A stretch of 64,000 nt of DNA from Glandiceps talaboti (GCF_964340395.1 NC_135569.1:1002501-1066500); one strand, 5' to 3'. Shown: positions 27,107 to 38,594, counted from the stretch's first letter. The notes: a model not told the origin generated them from the sequence alone. Translations and numbers: made by a program.

Positions 27107-28052
27107 TATAAACATGCGCGACTATTTGTCAAAATTGAAATATTCAACTGACGAGAAACAATATGCAAATACTCACGATATAAATTTGGAGGTTTGCCAA
27201 GGGCTCCCGGTTTCTGGCGCCTTGACGGCGTTGACGTTGCGTAAAATAGTAGTATTTTTACACATCGTAGAAGTATGACACGTTCGTACGTGTGTTGTAC
27301 GCGCCCTAAGTTAAGTTCAATCATAACTGGTATACTATACGAAGTAAAATATATACAATACAATGTCATTTTAGACCAGAAATGTATGAATCCATAAACT
27401 AGTTTCCGTTCTGCCATCTCAGATAGGCGTGTAGGGATATCAGATTTTGTTAGATTTTGTATAGGGGCAAAAAGAACATGACGGAGAACTCGCTAGAAAA
27501 TATGGCACCAAATGATGTCCACTATATCAAAATACATTTCTGTACATATTGTGGTGTTTTCTCCAATCACTGTCTCAACAAAACTGGTCAGAGTTTATCA
27601 TCCGTTGCCTTTGCTCCAGTGCCGTTGGTATCAATAAACACAGTTTAGAGTATTAATTCGGGGTGTAAGTATCTGTGGCCCTGGAGTATGGCCTGACAGA
27701 TAACAACTAAATTTATCAAGTCACGGTGTACAACTCAAGCCGACTATCTCTCGATTTTATCTGGAGACACGCGTGGACTACATGGGAAAAATCAACAAAG
27801 TGCTGATATCACTTAAGTTCTTTCAACCTCAATGCGATAATAAAAAGAAAAATTGCCTTCGTTGTCGACTTTAACGACTTCGGTTATCACAAACTGTCTT
27901 ACCGTAAAATTTAAATTTCACAGTGAAGAGAGACTTCCTTTATTTGATTTGGCTGTACATGAATATTTAAACCAATATCAAAGCAGTCCGACGATAACTA
28001 ATTGCGAGGGACGATTACATAGTTCGGTGTGTGGGTATTATTTCTCCTTGTC

Positions 28053-28146
28053 CTGCTTGCAGACGGAGTAAGTTACGAATCGATTCTGAAAATAACACCC
28101 CTTTCATTTCCCGACTCAAATCCCGACTTACTCCGTCTGCAAGCAG
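28053..28146. repeat. Inverted repeat with perfect 21-bp arms
   Basis: The arms at 28053-28073 (starting CTGCTTGCAGACGGAGTAAG) and 28126-28146 (ending CTCCGTCTGCAAGCAG) are exact reverse complements around a 52-base centre. The transcript would fold into a stable stem. It could be a tiny MITE or a structured RNA element. I find no target-site duplication and no known family. Confidence 0.8.
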
Positions 28147-28219
28147 TTAGGATTAGTTTGCCCTGTGTGGTTGGATTTTAACCGACCAAACCCAGGCATA
28201 CTCTGCGACGATGTGCGGC

Positions 28220-28273
28220 GATGTACGGTCCGGGTATACGGTCGGCGATGTACGGTCCGGGTATACGGTCGGT
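28220..28273 (+). repeat. 27-bp tandem duplication
   Basis: GATGTACGGTCCGGGTATAC followed by GGTCGGC starts at 28220 and again at 28247, followed by a partial third unit. Confidence 0.85.
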
Positions 28274-28813
28274 GATGTCGCGATCGTACAAAAAATGTGA
28301 CGGGGACCCTGGGGCTTGCAGTGTTCGATCAACCGTTAAAATAATGTAACATTTACATTTTCATCACTAAACTTGGGTTTACTGAGATTTTACTTACGCC
28401 TTTATCCACTATCATCATCGGTTACTATGGTAACCAAAGGACGCGACAATGCCTGAATGGTGTCATAAATTCCATGACTTTTATATGGAAAGTTATTCGT
28501 TTCAAACAACATTACGTGACATTTCGATACAAATTCTCCTTGTTTGTTCTCCCGAGTTATTTGTTTCAATATAAATACATGTATGTTCAAGTTTCTAGTA
28601 GTTGTTAAAAGATCTTCGCCAACGAGCTTATCTTACACTCAAATAAAATAATGACATATTAATGGACGAATATAAAATGTGGGTAGCGGCCAGTAAAAAG
28701 TACACCGTTGAAATGTTCAAAGTAGTTAGGAGCTAAGTCAAAAGAAATACACTTCTCTCTATGGTCTCCAAAAAGATGAAAACATGAAACTCAAATTGAA
28801 CTTTGGTGATGTT
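28274..28813. other. Intergenic, nothing recognised
   Basis: No gene or structured element supported. Confidence 0.5.
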
Positions 28814-28835
28814 AGTCCAGGGACTTGGATATCTG
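28814..28835 (-). repeat. Inverted fragment of the 73-bp minisatellite unit
   Basis: Reverse complement of the CAGATAGCCAAGTCCCTGGA part of the unit of the array that starts at 28895, with one mismatch in 22 bases. It lies 60 bp before the array in opposite orientation. Confidence 0.7.
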
Positions 28836-28894
28836 ACTCGACACAGTACTGACATGATTGAGTGTATTTCTGGTGAAGGACATTTTCAAGACAG

Positions 28895-29989
28895 ATAGCC
28901 AAGTCTCTGGACCATCGTGGTATGTACAGTGGAAAGGTAGCCTGTCAACGTTAAAGGCCCAGTTCAGATAGCCAAGTCCCTGGACTATCGTGGTATGTAC
29001 AGTGGAAAGGTAGCCTGTCAACGTTAAAGGCCCAGTTCAGATAGCCAAGTCCCTGGACTATCGTGGTATGTACAGTGGAAAGGTAGCCTGTCAACGTTAA
29101 AGGCCCAGTTCAGATAGCCAAGTCCCTGGACTATCGTGGTATGTACAGTGGAAAGGTAGCCTGTCAACGTTAAAGGCCCAGTTCAGATAGCCAAGTCCCT
29201 GGACTATCGTGGTATGTACAGTGGAAAGGTAGCCTGTCAACGTTAAAGGCCCAGTTCAGATAGCCAAGTCCCTGGACTATCGTGGTATGTACAGTGGAAA
29301 GGTAGCCTGTCAACGTTAAAGGCCCAGTTCAGATAGCCAAGTCCCTGGACTATCGTGGTATGTACAGTGGAAAGGTAGCCTGTCAACGTTAAAGGCCCAG
29401 TTCAGATAGCCAAGTCCCTGGACTATCGTGGTATGTACAGTGGAAAGGTAGCCTGTCAACGTTAAAGGCCCAGTTCAGATAGCCAAGTCCCTGGACTATC
29501 GTGGTATGTACAGTGGAAAGGTAGCCTGTCAACGTTAAAGGCCCAGTTCAGATAGCCAAGTCCCTGGACTATCGTGGTATGTACAGTGGAAAGGTAGCCT
29601 GTCAACGTTAAAGGCCCAGTTCAGATAGCCAAGTCCCTGGACTATCGTGGTATGTACAGTGGAAAGGTAGCCTGTCAACGTTAAAGGCCCAGTTCAGATA
29701 GCCAAGTCCCTGGACTATCGTGGTATGTACAGTGGAAAGGTAGCCTGTCAACGTTAAAGGCCCAGTTCAGATAGCCAAGTCCCTGGACTATCGTGGTATG
29801 TACAGTGGAAAGGTAGCCTGTCAACGTTAAAGGCCCAGTTCAGATAGCCAAGTCTCTGGACTATCGTGGTATGGACTGTGGAAAGGTAGTCTGTGAACGT
29901 TAAAGGCCCAGTTCAGATAGCCAAGTCTCTGGACTATCGTGGTATGTACAGTGGAAAGGTAGCCTGTCAAAGTTAAAAGCCCAGTTCAG
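28895..29989 (+). repeat. Minisatellite, 73-bp unit, 15 copies
   Basis: ATAGCCAAGT recurs every 73 bp from 28895 to 29917, and a broken start follows at 29990, giving exactly 15 units over 1095 bp. The twelve internal units look identical. The first unit (TCTCTGGACCATCG) and the last two (TATGGACTGTGG and CAAAGTTAAAAGC variants) carry substitutions. Divergent edges around a uniform core fit unequal exchange or gene conversion. There are no unique spacers, so it is not a CRISPR array, and no continuous reading frame spans it. Confidence 0.97.
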
Positions 29990-31616
29990 ATAATGATTGG
30001 AATCTAAATCAGTGTGGACAACAGTGGTCTGATCACGACAGAGCAATCAATCAATCAATCAATCAATATATCAAGATCGATAGAATTTCTTTACTATGCT
30101 AGCTTAAACGAAGATAGCCTAGAATCTCGTCATGTTGGAATGTTGGCTTGGCCTTTCTCATACGGCAAGCACCAAACATACCCATGTGATTGGATTCTAG
30201 CTTACATCGAGGAACAACCGCCTGTATTTCAACGACATTATGGGAAATTGGGAAAATGTTCATGTTCACACATATTTGCCAAGGTTGTCATGAAGATATA
30301 TGGAGAGATTTAAGGTTGTATGATGGAGATATAAGGAGAGATTTATACCTCCATGTTTATATTTAAGAAGTGATTTATTTGGACTAAGGTATACACACAA
30401 GAACAGTGACGTCGACATCGTAACAAGGCAATATCATCATCACTTTACGTTTTAATGATACATTCAATATTTGGTCGGCAATTTTCTGTATCAAAGGCTA
30501 AACATTCCTTCTTAGAAACACACGGTTACCAAGACATTGAAATGTTTACATAGCAATGCATGAACTAGTGTCGTAGCTTCTCAAACAAATATAATTATGA
30601 GGTGTGAGTGTCGGAATCTGATGAAAGAGTAATGTCTGGCAATTTATTTCCTTTTTTCCTTTGTCTTAAGCCGGGAATACATATATTCGCGTGGTATAAT
30701 ATTGACTTTTGGTATTATCCATTGTTAAGGTGTTAAAATAATGTTACTTAGTCAAGTTCACAAACCGATAATGTTATTAACATAAGAAGTGTCAACGCCA
30801 TAAACGCGACCAGACACCTTGCACAATAAACAACGCGTGTTGCCTTTTTTCATTAACAAATTAGTGTGAATGGTACCACCGCCTAACAGAGCGGGTTCAA
30901 ACATCGACTTTACAGAAGGTGTCAATTTTTACGATTGTCGCTTGTTTGCTGTAGTTCCCTAATAACTATGACGTGTTACATCGCCAAAATCTTCTTTGTT
31001 TATTTTACGAGAATTTGAAGGCATTCACACTTCTGGTTTGTGGCAACTTGGCGTTAGATTACAGTCACAGGATGTTCACAACGTCATCGTGGGTGGATGG
31101 CATCACTGCATTGTTTCAAGTTTCGAAACTAAAGCAAAACAACGTGCTATTATGTCAATTGTTAACAATCACAATAAGAAAGGCCAGTAAAGATGCATAT
31201 CGAAGCTAAATTTATAGTATTTTAGCTACATATGAAAATGTGCCAAGAGTATTCTACTAATACTGCTTTCTTAACCAAAATTTAGTTAAATAGAGTGATT
31301 CAATTTTACATAACTTAAACAGACATTTAGAGAACTTAAATTATAAATCCTTTCGTGTAGGGTCTATACTGACATGATTTACAGAACTTAAGCCGACATC
31401 TACATATTAAACGTGTACATGTACATTAAATGATTACTGTCATAAATATCACCATTTATAACTATCGTAGTATTATACATGTAAGCTTACTAAAATAATC
31501 AACCCAAATATGCCATCGGATAGGCTATTTTAGAAGCCATTTAAACATCGTACAAAGTACGGAACTTGGTAGGGATGCAGACGATGTAGTAAGTGCATAT
31601 AGATCATGGATGTAAT
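29990..31616. other. Intergenic, nothing recognised
   Basis: Contains a short (AATC)n run near 30044-30066 and open frames of up to 99 codons without any recognisable domain. Confidence 0.5.
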
Positions 31617-31739
31617 AAATACATACATACATACATACATACATACATACATACATACATACATACATACATACATACATACATACATACATACATACAT
31701 ACATACATACATACATACATACATACATACATACATACA
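31617..31739. repeat. ACAT tetranucleotide microsatellite
   Basis: About 30 uninterrupted units. Confidence 0.97.
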
Positions 31740-34700
31740 CAGATAAAGACGAGCTCGACGTTGTCTGATGCAAAACCAATATATTATACATCTTTGAGGT
31801 CATCATCGTGTGCCGGGAAATATACTAATTGTATTTTTAAACTTTTGTTTCTAAACAGGTAAAGTAATTTAGTACTCTAAGACTTGGTGGATAGAAAATA
31901 GCTTAGAAAGTTCATTAAAGGTACATTAATTGCTTTGTAGACAAAGACTTGCTCGATCGCTAGTTGTAAATACATGTTATAGGCTTGCAACTCTACATAT
32001 CATATGATATATGATACACATGAAGAAAAACGTAAATCGTCAATTTTATTGATAAAGGGTCCTATCGTAACACCTGGTGGTGACGACGTTTGGAAAATCG
32101 CCAAAATGTGATGACTTTTTGGAGCCGCTCAATAAATTACCAACAATGGGGGCTTCAAGTATCACGCGCTTTTCTGACAGAGAAGACTCGTCGAGAACGG
32201 ATTAGCCGTCAGTTGAGTTCATTGGCTTCACAGCCCAGAATATTCGCCACCTGTCTCGTTAACCATCAATTCTACTCAGAAGTCGATATTATTAAAGGGT
32301 ATGTCTCGAGTTTGTCTTCTCTTTTGTGGAATCTGCGAACGAATTTAACGAGAAACACGTGCCAGCGGACAATCACTTCCAAACTTGTGAAGAATTGTGT
32401 GCGGGAAGGTCGCATCTCCCTATTGTTCGGAGTTTTTTTAACGTTCAGTTCGGTACGACTCTTTGTCTACCTATGAGGACACCGTGTCTCCATGCATTAC
32501 GGACCGTATGCACGTCTTTTCAGTGACATGTGCCCCGTTACTAGAAGTACACCTCTGTACGTTGCCGATAATTCATCACGGTGCCTAGAAAACCCCGAGG
32601 CAGTGGCAGCTATTTCGTTACCAATGTAACCTGGTGGAAAAACTGGCCCTGGTAGGGGACAGTACGGGCTATTCATATGTGAATAATGAACAATGTTTCT
32701 ACGATGACGAATGTCTTTTTTTAAATATTAAATTGAAGATGACTCATTAGAATATCAGCTAATTCATTTGGTATCGTCATTGATACAAATTCCTCGCGAT
32801 AGTTCATTGTTATTCATGAAGTGTTTCTGAAGTAAAATGCTACGTAATGGGCCATGACGCAGAACCAAAGCGATTTTTACCTTACCTATGACGTCATCGC
32901 GTCATGGACAATAGATCGGTGAACTTTTTGAGTGCGTCATTTTAGTGCAGAAATACGGCATTGATCCGATTGTTGATTTTGTTGTTGTTGTTGTTGTTGT
33001 TGGTAGTGGTGGTGGTGGTGGTGGTGGTGGTGGTGGTGGTGGTGGTGGTAGGGGTGGTGGTGATGATGGGGATGATGATGACGTGAACATTAAGCGATTA
33101 TTGCATAACCAGAACGTAAGGGTTGTCAATAAAGGTTTGTCTTTACTGGCAAACTAGACACTCCCGATCTGCCAGACAACTGAAATCCCGATTTTTGATG
33201 AATACTTCAACTACCCCTATCCAAATCAAAGACTCCATTGAATACTGTCCTTATGGCCTTCGAAATCACAAACCTATAGATTGTCCGCAGGTTATAACAT
33301 GTCGAAAAAATATATTGCAGTTAGAACGAACTGCGCTCAGCAGACATAATTGTTGCCTCTAGAATTGTTATAAGGTTCAGATCAGATTGGGATTAAAATT
33401 TAGGTTTGAAAAACCCAGTCGTCTGACAGCTCCTGAAAAAGGTTGATCCTTACATGACATGTAGTCCACTGATATCATAGTGAGAAACTAAACGAATGGC
33501 GATTTTGAATTTTGATTTCCCCATCTATGATGCAAATTGAAAACCCTCATTCACATGGATTCCAGGCTATGAGAACCTCGGATCGAAACCCTGGCCTTTA
33601 AAACGTAACAAGCTGCACGTTTCTTGTTGTTTTATCTTATCTTGTGTACGGTTCTGATCTTGCACTTTAAACCCGATTAATTCTCTGTAAATGGCCGTAG
33701 ATAATCAAGTTGGTCACGGTATATCTGTGATAAAGATAAACTATAGACCCCGGCGTGCGGGTGAGGGATAAACCAACGGGGGGCGGGGGGTGTTAAAAAG
33801 GTGACAGCCAAACGTCTGAAATATAGTCTAGTCAGTAACTACCATCCAGGCGGTCGCAACACATCGATGTTTCCAACTACTTGTAAATTTTTGAATGGGA
33901 TAAGGGTTGTGATATTTGTTTGTATTGAAATGCATCTTATTTTCAGGCCTATTTCATCCAAGAAATTTACACGCACTCTTGATTTTCGATCAATTTCAAC
34001 GAGTCGTCAGTGTTAATATGCTTTGTCGTTCAACATTTGTGAGAAGACTATCGAATATCGTTATAGGGAGAAATGATCGACAATTTTTTTTTACTGTTCC
34101 GTTAACTCAGATGGGTGAGATGGTTAGTGAAAAACGTACACGATGAGTGATGACGTACTCTTGTATAAACTAAAAAACGAAAGCTTACACGATGAGTGAT
34201 GATGGACTCTGTATAAACAAATTCACTTTCAAATTTCTGTTCGTTTTGAAAGTTTAGACGGGACCAAACTTCCACACCTTAGATTAGGTTTCGCAATACT
34301 TTGAACCAATAGACATGACGACACAGGAAGTGACGAAAGATAAGCATTAAGGTTGGTGGCAGACAAAAAAAAATCCGTTCCCTAGACATATACACTTTCC
34401 GCTTCCCTTGTCAACTTCGGAGTAAATGGCACGTACAAAGTCTTATTATCTGAGTTGATTTTCTGATCTCCGGCTATCTCAGTTCTTAGTGAAGTGTAAA
34501 GAGACTATACAAAAATTATAAACTTCAGTGGAGAGGGGTGTCTGGATACCACTCAAGGGGGAGGGTGGATCATGTGCATGGAAAAGTATGGATATGACAA
34601 CCTGGTCTGCGCATGCGCCACAAAACTGTCTCGAACCATAGTTACTCCGGTATCGTAATTAATATTCTAGCTTGCTTCTAATTAGAACTACACATTAATC

Positions 34701-36144
34701 GTTTACTGATCTGGACAAAAATGAATATTAATTATTTCATTATATATTTGTATTAAAAATCGCTGTCATGATTTTGCCGCCATTTGTGGCTGAAAAAAAA
34801 GCTTTGTACCGATATACTATGTATGTAAGGCTATTCAGAGTTTGTGAGTACATTTCACACGCCCTTTTAAATCCGTCGTGTCAACCGGTATTAGGGAGGG
34901 GTACGACTTGAGGTGTGTTCGTTAAACCACCAATAAGCAGCTCAGTTCTATCGTGAGCCGAAAGCCACACCCGTGGTAAAGTTTCCCTCGTGATGTCACA
35001 GCTAGAGGAAACTTGTCCAGCCATTGTCTATAACTACTGTCATAATTGGGGAAATCTTCTACTGTCGTGTTGTGACTTGCCTTGATAAAGAACAATAGGG
35101 CAAATCCTCACCTGTGTCAATGCAATAGTATCGACCACTTTTAGTACTGGAAGAGTGCCAAGTACTACGAAACCAGACAACACTACTTCTCTTGTTTGTA
35201 CCCCTATTGTACCTGCTGTGCATTGTTTTTTCCCCTGATTGCAAAACTGCGATAGAGTGCTAAATATCAAAGCCAGATAACTGCAAACGTATTTTTCTTA
35301 ATCTTGCGATATGACATTTGTGAATATAAAAAACGCGTCTTAACTATGTGTTGGAATTTGAAATGACACAGATGTCAATCGGAAGACAGAAACGCTTCAC
35401 ACGTGCCGAAATGACTCCCTTATGTGTTCATTGTTTGAACATTTATGTCTTCGTGAGAAAAGCTCTAGGGAAACGATTTGCCGGAGTCTCCCAACATGTT
35501 TCGACAGGTAACTTTGGCAAAGGAGGGAGTCTTGCAAACACACTTATGTCGCTATTGAAAAGCAAAGTGCCACATCCCAAGACAAATTCGAACCGAAAGT
35601 TTACTTTAAAATCTCGACAGTGCGTAGGGGTAGCACAGCGAAATTTAGCACAGATTTACGCCTACTCAATCTAACAGCTGAGCCGGAAATTTTTTATCCT
35701 ATTGGGCAAATTTCGTTTATTTAGCCATCTGAAGTTGGAAAAGTTTGGATATCATAATTCCGTACCTTCGCCTTTATTGGGTGGGAAAGACAAGGGGTGG
35801 AGAGAGATTCTATTATTTACATATTATTTGCATAACTAATTATCTGAGCCCATTGTGATAATGGACATTCCAGTACTGAAGTGACGTTACAGGTTCGGAG
35901 TGCGAGTATTGGAACAAATATCTGCATCCACGAGTCTAGTTTCTGTGGACAAGAGCTAAACATGAAAGTGGACTTGTTGGGGCAGGCTTTGCGGTTCATA
36001 ATTTGGTCAACTTTTCCGAATTCTTTTGGCGGGAAGCTCATACTTATGCACACATGCAACACATTACACTCACAGGTTCTGAAACAGGGACTTAGGACAG
36101 ACTGGGATGGAGATAAAATGTCAAGACAACAAGATGTATGGTTT
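31740..36144. other. Intergenic, no gene recognised
   Basis: The region downstream of the Hes 3' end. Open frames of up to 128 codons (32090-32476) have no recognised domain. A ~49-bp tandem duplication containing CGATGAGTGATGA lies at 34141 and 34190. No perfect CSL motif is seen between 27107 and 38218. Confidence 0.5.
32980..33083. repeat. GTT/GGT/GAT trinucleotide microsatellite
   Basis: (GTT)n, then (GGT)n of about 14 units, then a few GAT units. The poly-Gly, poly-Val and poly-Pro frames across it are artefacts. Confidence 0.95.
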
Positions 36145-36541
36145 CAATTTTAAATAAAGTTGCTTTAATTTCTTTAAAAGAAAACTGGCAAATGTTTCTA
36201 GAAGAACATCATTTGCAGCAGAAGTAAAGTATTTGAAGAAGACTTACAAAAAAGTTGCATCAAACAGGTGATGCTGTAAACAGGTGATGCTGTAAGCTTC
36301 AAAGTAATAAAGAATCAAGCAAGTTATAGTAAACAGTTTCAGTAAACTTCGCTTATTTTAAGTAATTGTTTGTGTATTTGACAAAGTCGCACCTTTCGAA
36401 ATCTCAAAAAAATATATAATCTCGCATTTATAATAAAATATATTCTCCAATCAAAAATGGAAGACTGTACAAATGTTTCATATATACAACGTAAATTTCA
36501 GTTTGTTCTGTAGTAGTCCACAGGTGTAAAAATTGGTTCTT
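36145..36541 (-). other. hes: Probable 3' UTR of the Hes gene
   Basis: The sequence after the TAG stop, read on the minus strand, is AU-rich. No perfect AATAAA is found in the first 400 bases. The best poly(A) signal is an ATTAAA at 36164-36169 (TTTAAT on the plus strand), which would give a UTR of about 390 nt. A weaker TATAAA lies nearer the stop, near 36425. The UTR holds a GY-box/miR-7 site at 36459-36465 and an 18-base segment repeated at 16-bp spacing (36262-36295). The end is an estimate. Confidence 0.45.
36459..36465 (-). promoter_or_regulatory. GY-box / miR-7 seed match in the Hes 3' UTR
   Basis: The transcript strand reads ACAGTCTTCCATTT. GTCTTCC pairs with bases 2-8 of miR-7, the following A faces base 1, and the preceding A pairs with base 9. 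The site is about 77 nt after the stop codon. GY boxes are known miR-7 targets in fly E(spl)/hairy-family transcripts. That it works here is inference. Confidence 0.55.
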
Positions 36542-37380
36542 CTACCACGGTCTCCAGACGGATTCTGACTCCTGTGCGGACTGGAGACTAACGTGGTGAG
36601 ATGGACTCACATTTGTTGTTGAAACTGATTGCATTTGTACAGAGGATTTGAGAGTGTTCGTGGAAATTTTGCTTGGAGAGCTGAGAGGTACACACGAAAC
36701 TGTGGTCGGTGCAGTAGATCCGATTGTAGGACTTGTTGCAGGTAAAGATTGCATTGTGTGAGTAGCGGTTGCTGCGATGGGTGACGTCAAGACTGGACTA
36801 GCTAGACTCGATGTGGTGCTGTTGGGGCTTCCCAGGGATGATACGGGGCTGAGAGTCGGTGTACCGTGAGCATACACAGGTATGAAATGACTAGGAAATT
36901 GTCCGCCAGATAAGGCTTGAGGTGACAGTAAAACAGCAACTTCTCCATTGGGAAGTGTTCCCGGAACAACGGGAAACACTCTAGCGATGTTGGCAGTAGC
37001 TACGGGAGTTGATGATATTTCCACCTTTGGCGCTGTTTGAGGTCCGCCGAGCTGTGACGGTAGCGATGTAGGTGTGACTTGCAGTTGGACGGATGGTGTT
37101 GCGGCAACTGCTGCAGGTGTCATGGCGGGTCCCTGGGATGGTGTAATTGCGGTCTGAGCGGCAAGTGGCGAAGTGTGTGGTACTTGCTGTGGTGGTGGTG
37201 GTGGTGGGGTGAATGTCTGGCTCATATTCTGACAACAGTTGGCTAAATGTCCAAGGAGACGGGAGCGCGAGTCAGTGTCAACGCCTTCCAAGTTTGTCAA
37301 GTAACGCTGAACTTCACCGAAACATTCGTTAAATCCAGCCCTGTACTTGCTAAGTACGGAGGGGTCGAGAGTCAAGGCAG
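36542..37380 (-). CDS. hes: Hes coding exon 4 (Orange domain to WRPW)
   Basis: Starts after TTTTCCAG at 37381 with the last two bases of a split alanine codon (phase 1) and ends with TAG at 36544-36542. It encodes residues 77-355. The GGT-rich plus-strand stretch near 37191-37208 encodes the six-proline run. Confidence 0.95.
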
Positions 37381-38120
37381 CTGGAAAAAACAAAAAGAAA
37401 ATCTGGTAAGAATCTTAAAGTATCAAATTTCATGGAAATTACACAGAAAACCAGAAAAGCAACGAAGTTTAAAAAACTTTTTTTTTTCATTGAAGAAGAT
37501 ACTTACCACTCATTTGTTGCCTTTGGACATTTCTAAGGTATTTGACTGTCATTTCCAAAATATCAGCTTTTTCTAACTTTGAGTGACGGGAGCTCTGTAA
37601 AAATAGAAGAGTGAAGAATCATGAGTACAACTGTCCAGTGTATGTATGACCGTGAGAACTTTGAAAGTTGAAAGACTATAGTCTCGGGTAGGTTTCAAGC
37701 ATAGTAAAGGAACGCGTTCACACTCCACAGGTTTCAATAGAGACACCGATAGTGTACGTGCTGTATCGGAATGCGAGTCCAGCGGGGACTTGGGTATCGA
37801 TCGCTCTTTACAGAAATCAGAATTAGGAAAAAAAATACTTACGTCTTTTTTCATGGCATCCAAGATCAATGTCTTCAACTGAGACAGACTTTCGTTGATT
37901 CTCGCCCTTCTCCTCTTCTCCATGATAGGTTTTGAGGACTGTTGAGAAGAAAAAAGTGGAACTCAATTAGTCAACCTGTTACACGTAAGTGACACGAAAA
38001 TCTGTTGCATGTATAAAAATGCTGACAATTTTCAAAATAGAAATAATTACATAGATATGGTTAGACTGTACTTACTTTGCGAGTTTCGCTAGATTTTGTG
38101 ACTGGTTTGTCGGCAGGCAT
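36542..38120 (-). CDS. hes: Hes/hairy-family bHLH-Orange transcriptional repressor, four coding exons
   Basis: Joining 38120-38076, 37938-37843, 37594-37507 and 37380-36542 gives a 1068-bp coding sequence (355 residues plus TAG). All three introns have GTAAGT donors and CAG acceptors. The basic region (about 18-30, [13 protein letters not shown]) has the proline at residue 19 that marks Hes proteins. Helix-loop-helix covers about 31-75, with [17 protein letters not shown] from 53. The Orange domain is at about 86-124 ([17 protein letters not shown], then RLLGHLANC). A proline run lies at 135-140, then a Ser/Thr/Pro-rich linker, and the protein ends exactly in WRPW (352-355), the Groucho/TLE recruitment motif. 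Family members bind N-box and class C sites as dimers and repress proneural and other genes downstream of Notch. The start [15 protein letters not shown] is typical of the family. The sequence is closest, from memory, to Hes1/Hes4-type proteins. The exact paralogue is unknown. Confidence 0.96.
37507..37594 (-). CDS. hes: Hes coding exon 3 (loop and helix 2)
   Basis: 88 bp between TTTACAG (acceptor) and GTAAGT (donor at 37506-37501). It encodes [20 protein letters not shown], then RNVQRQQMS, and one base of the next codon. It is too short and too split to appear as a long open frame on its own. Confidence 0.95.
37843..37938 (-). CDS. hes: Hes coding exon 2 (basic region and helix 1)
   Basis: 96 bp, 32 whole codons, phase 0 at both ends, from [18 protein letters not shown] to LDAMKKD. 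The donor is GTAAGT at 37842-37837. Reading on past the donor gives a false extension. Confidence 0.95.
38076..38120 (-). CDS. hes: Hes coding exon 1 (N terminus)
   Basis: ATG at 38120-38118, 15 codons ([15 protein letters not shown]), donor GTAAGT at 38075-38070. The start is preceded by ACAATTCAAC, an acceptable context, and no upstream in-frame alternative has family similarity. Confidence 0.93.
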
Positions 38121-38218
38121 GTTGAATTGTAAAAATTGCGATACACTCCAAAGGTATGTATAGGTATGGACTGAAGGTTCTAAGCGACTACTTCCTTCAT
38201 GAACGTCAGTGACTTGAC

Positions 38219-38226
38219 TGTGGGAA
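38219..38226 (+). promoter_or_regulatory. CSL/Su(H) motif at the predicted Hes start site
   Basis: Exact TGTGGGAA, about 26-33 bases downstream of the start of the TATA box. It faces the motif at 38300-38307. Confidence 0.55.
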
Positions 38227-38244
38227 AGACGGTGGTATGTTTTG

Positions 38245-38252
38245 TATTTATA
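38245..38252 (-). promoter_or_regulatory. TATA box of the Hes gene
   Basis: TATAAATA on the minus strand, preceded by GCA and placed about 125 bp before the ATG. It predicts transcription starting at about 38217-38224. Confidence 0.75.
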
Positions 38253-38273
38253 TGCTTTTTCGCATGCGAATGG

Positions 38274-38279
38274 CTCGTG
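38274..38279 (-). promoter_or_regulatory. N-box, possible Hes autorepression site
   Basis: CACGAG on the minus strand (consensus CACNAG), about 20 bp upstream of the TATA box. Hes1 represses itself through such sites in vertebrates. Here it is inferred. Confidence 0.4.
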
Positions 38280-38299
38280 TGAAATTTTTTGGCAATATG

Positions 38300-38307
38300 T
38301 TCCCACA
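38300..38307 (-). promoter_or_regulatory. CSL/Su(H) motif in the Hes promoter
   Basis: Exact TGTGGGAA on the minus strand, about 50 bp upstream of the TATA box and head to head with 38219-38226 across 73 bp. Confidence 0.6.
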
Positions 38308-38594
38308 CCACATTCTTATACAGATGACCAATCAGCGACCAGAAGTAGATTCATTCTCAAGAGGCGTGTGGCGAGGTCTCGCGACCAGTTTGCGTTGATT
38401 GGCTAGCGATAATAGGCGCTATTATTATACCGTAATCTGATTGGACGACAGCTTGGTAACTGTCAATCAGGCGTGTGTAATTACTATTGACAGTTGACAT
38501 CTGTTGGCATGCGAGACGTTAAGTGTCAAGCTATTATCTTTAGGAAGCACGTGCCACTTCTTTTGTTGTCGTGCTGTGCTGAGCGTGGTCGCTG

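Larger units (their letters stand above)
23092..28052. other. Intergenic, no gene recognised; carries four CSL motifs
   Basis: No coding gene supported. Short open frames (for example 24741-25034 and 27070-27417) show no domain. The recognisable content is the CSL motifs at 24255, 24771, 24954 and 27099, listed separately, a hairpin at 25064 and a short direct duplication (AATCAGACCCAGTAC) near 23862-23903. Confidence 0.5.

Noticed and set aside
28895-29989. CRISPR array
   Set aside because: Units are contiguous and identical, with no variable spacers, and the DNA is eukaryotic.
30880-30910. Possible tRNA because of a GGTTCAAA-like T-arm segment
   Set aside because: No matching acceptor, D-arm or anticodon stem could be found around it.
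37247-37576. 109-codon plus-strand frame
   Set aside because: It is antisense to Hes exons 3 and 4 and intron 3, and has no domain of its own.
37573-37842. Extension of the Hes exon 2 reading frame toward 37573
   Set aside because: It reads through a GTAAGT donor into intron 2. Splicing to 37594 restores the full bHLH domain.
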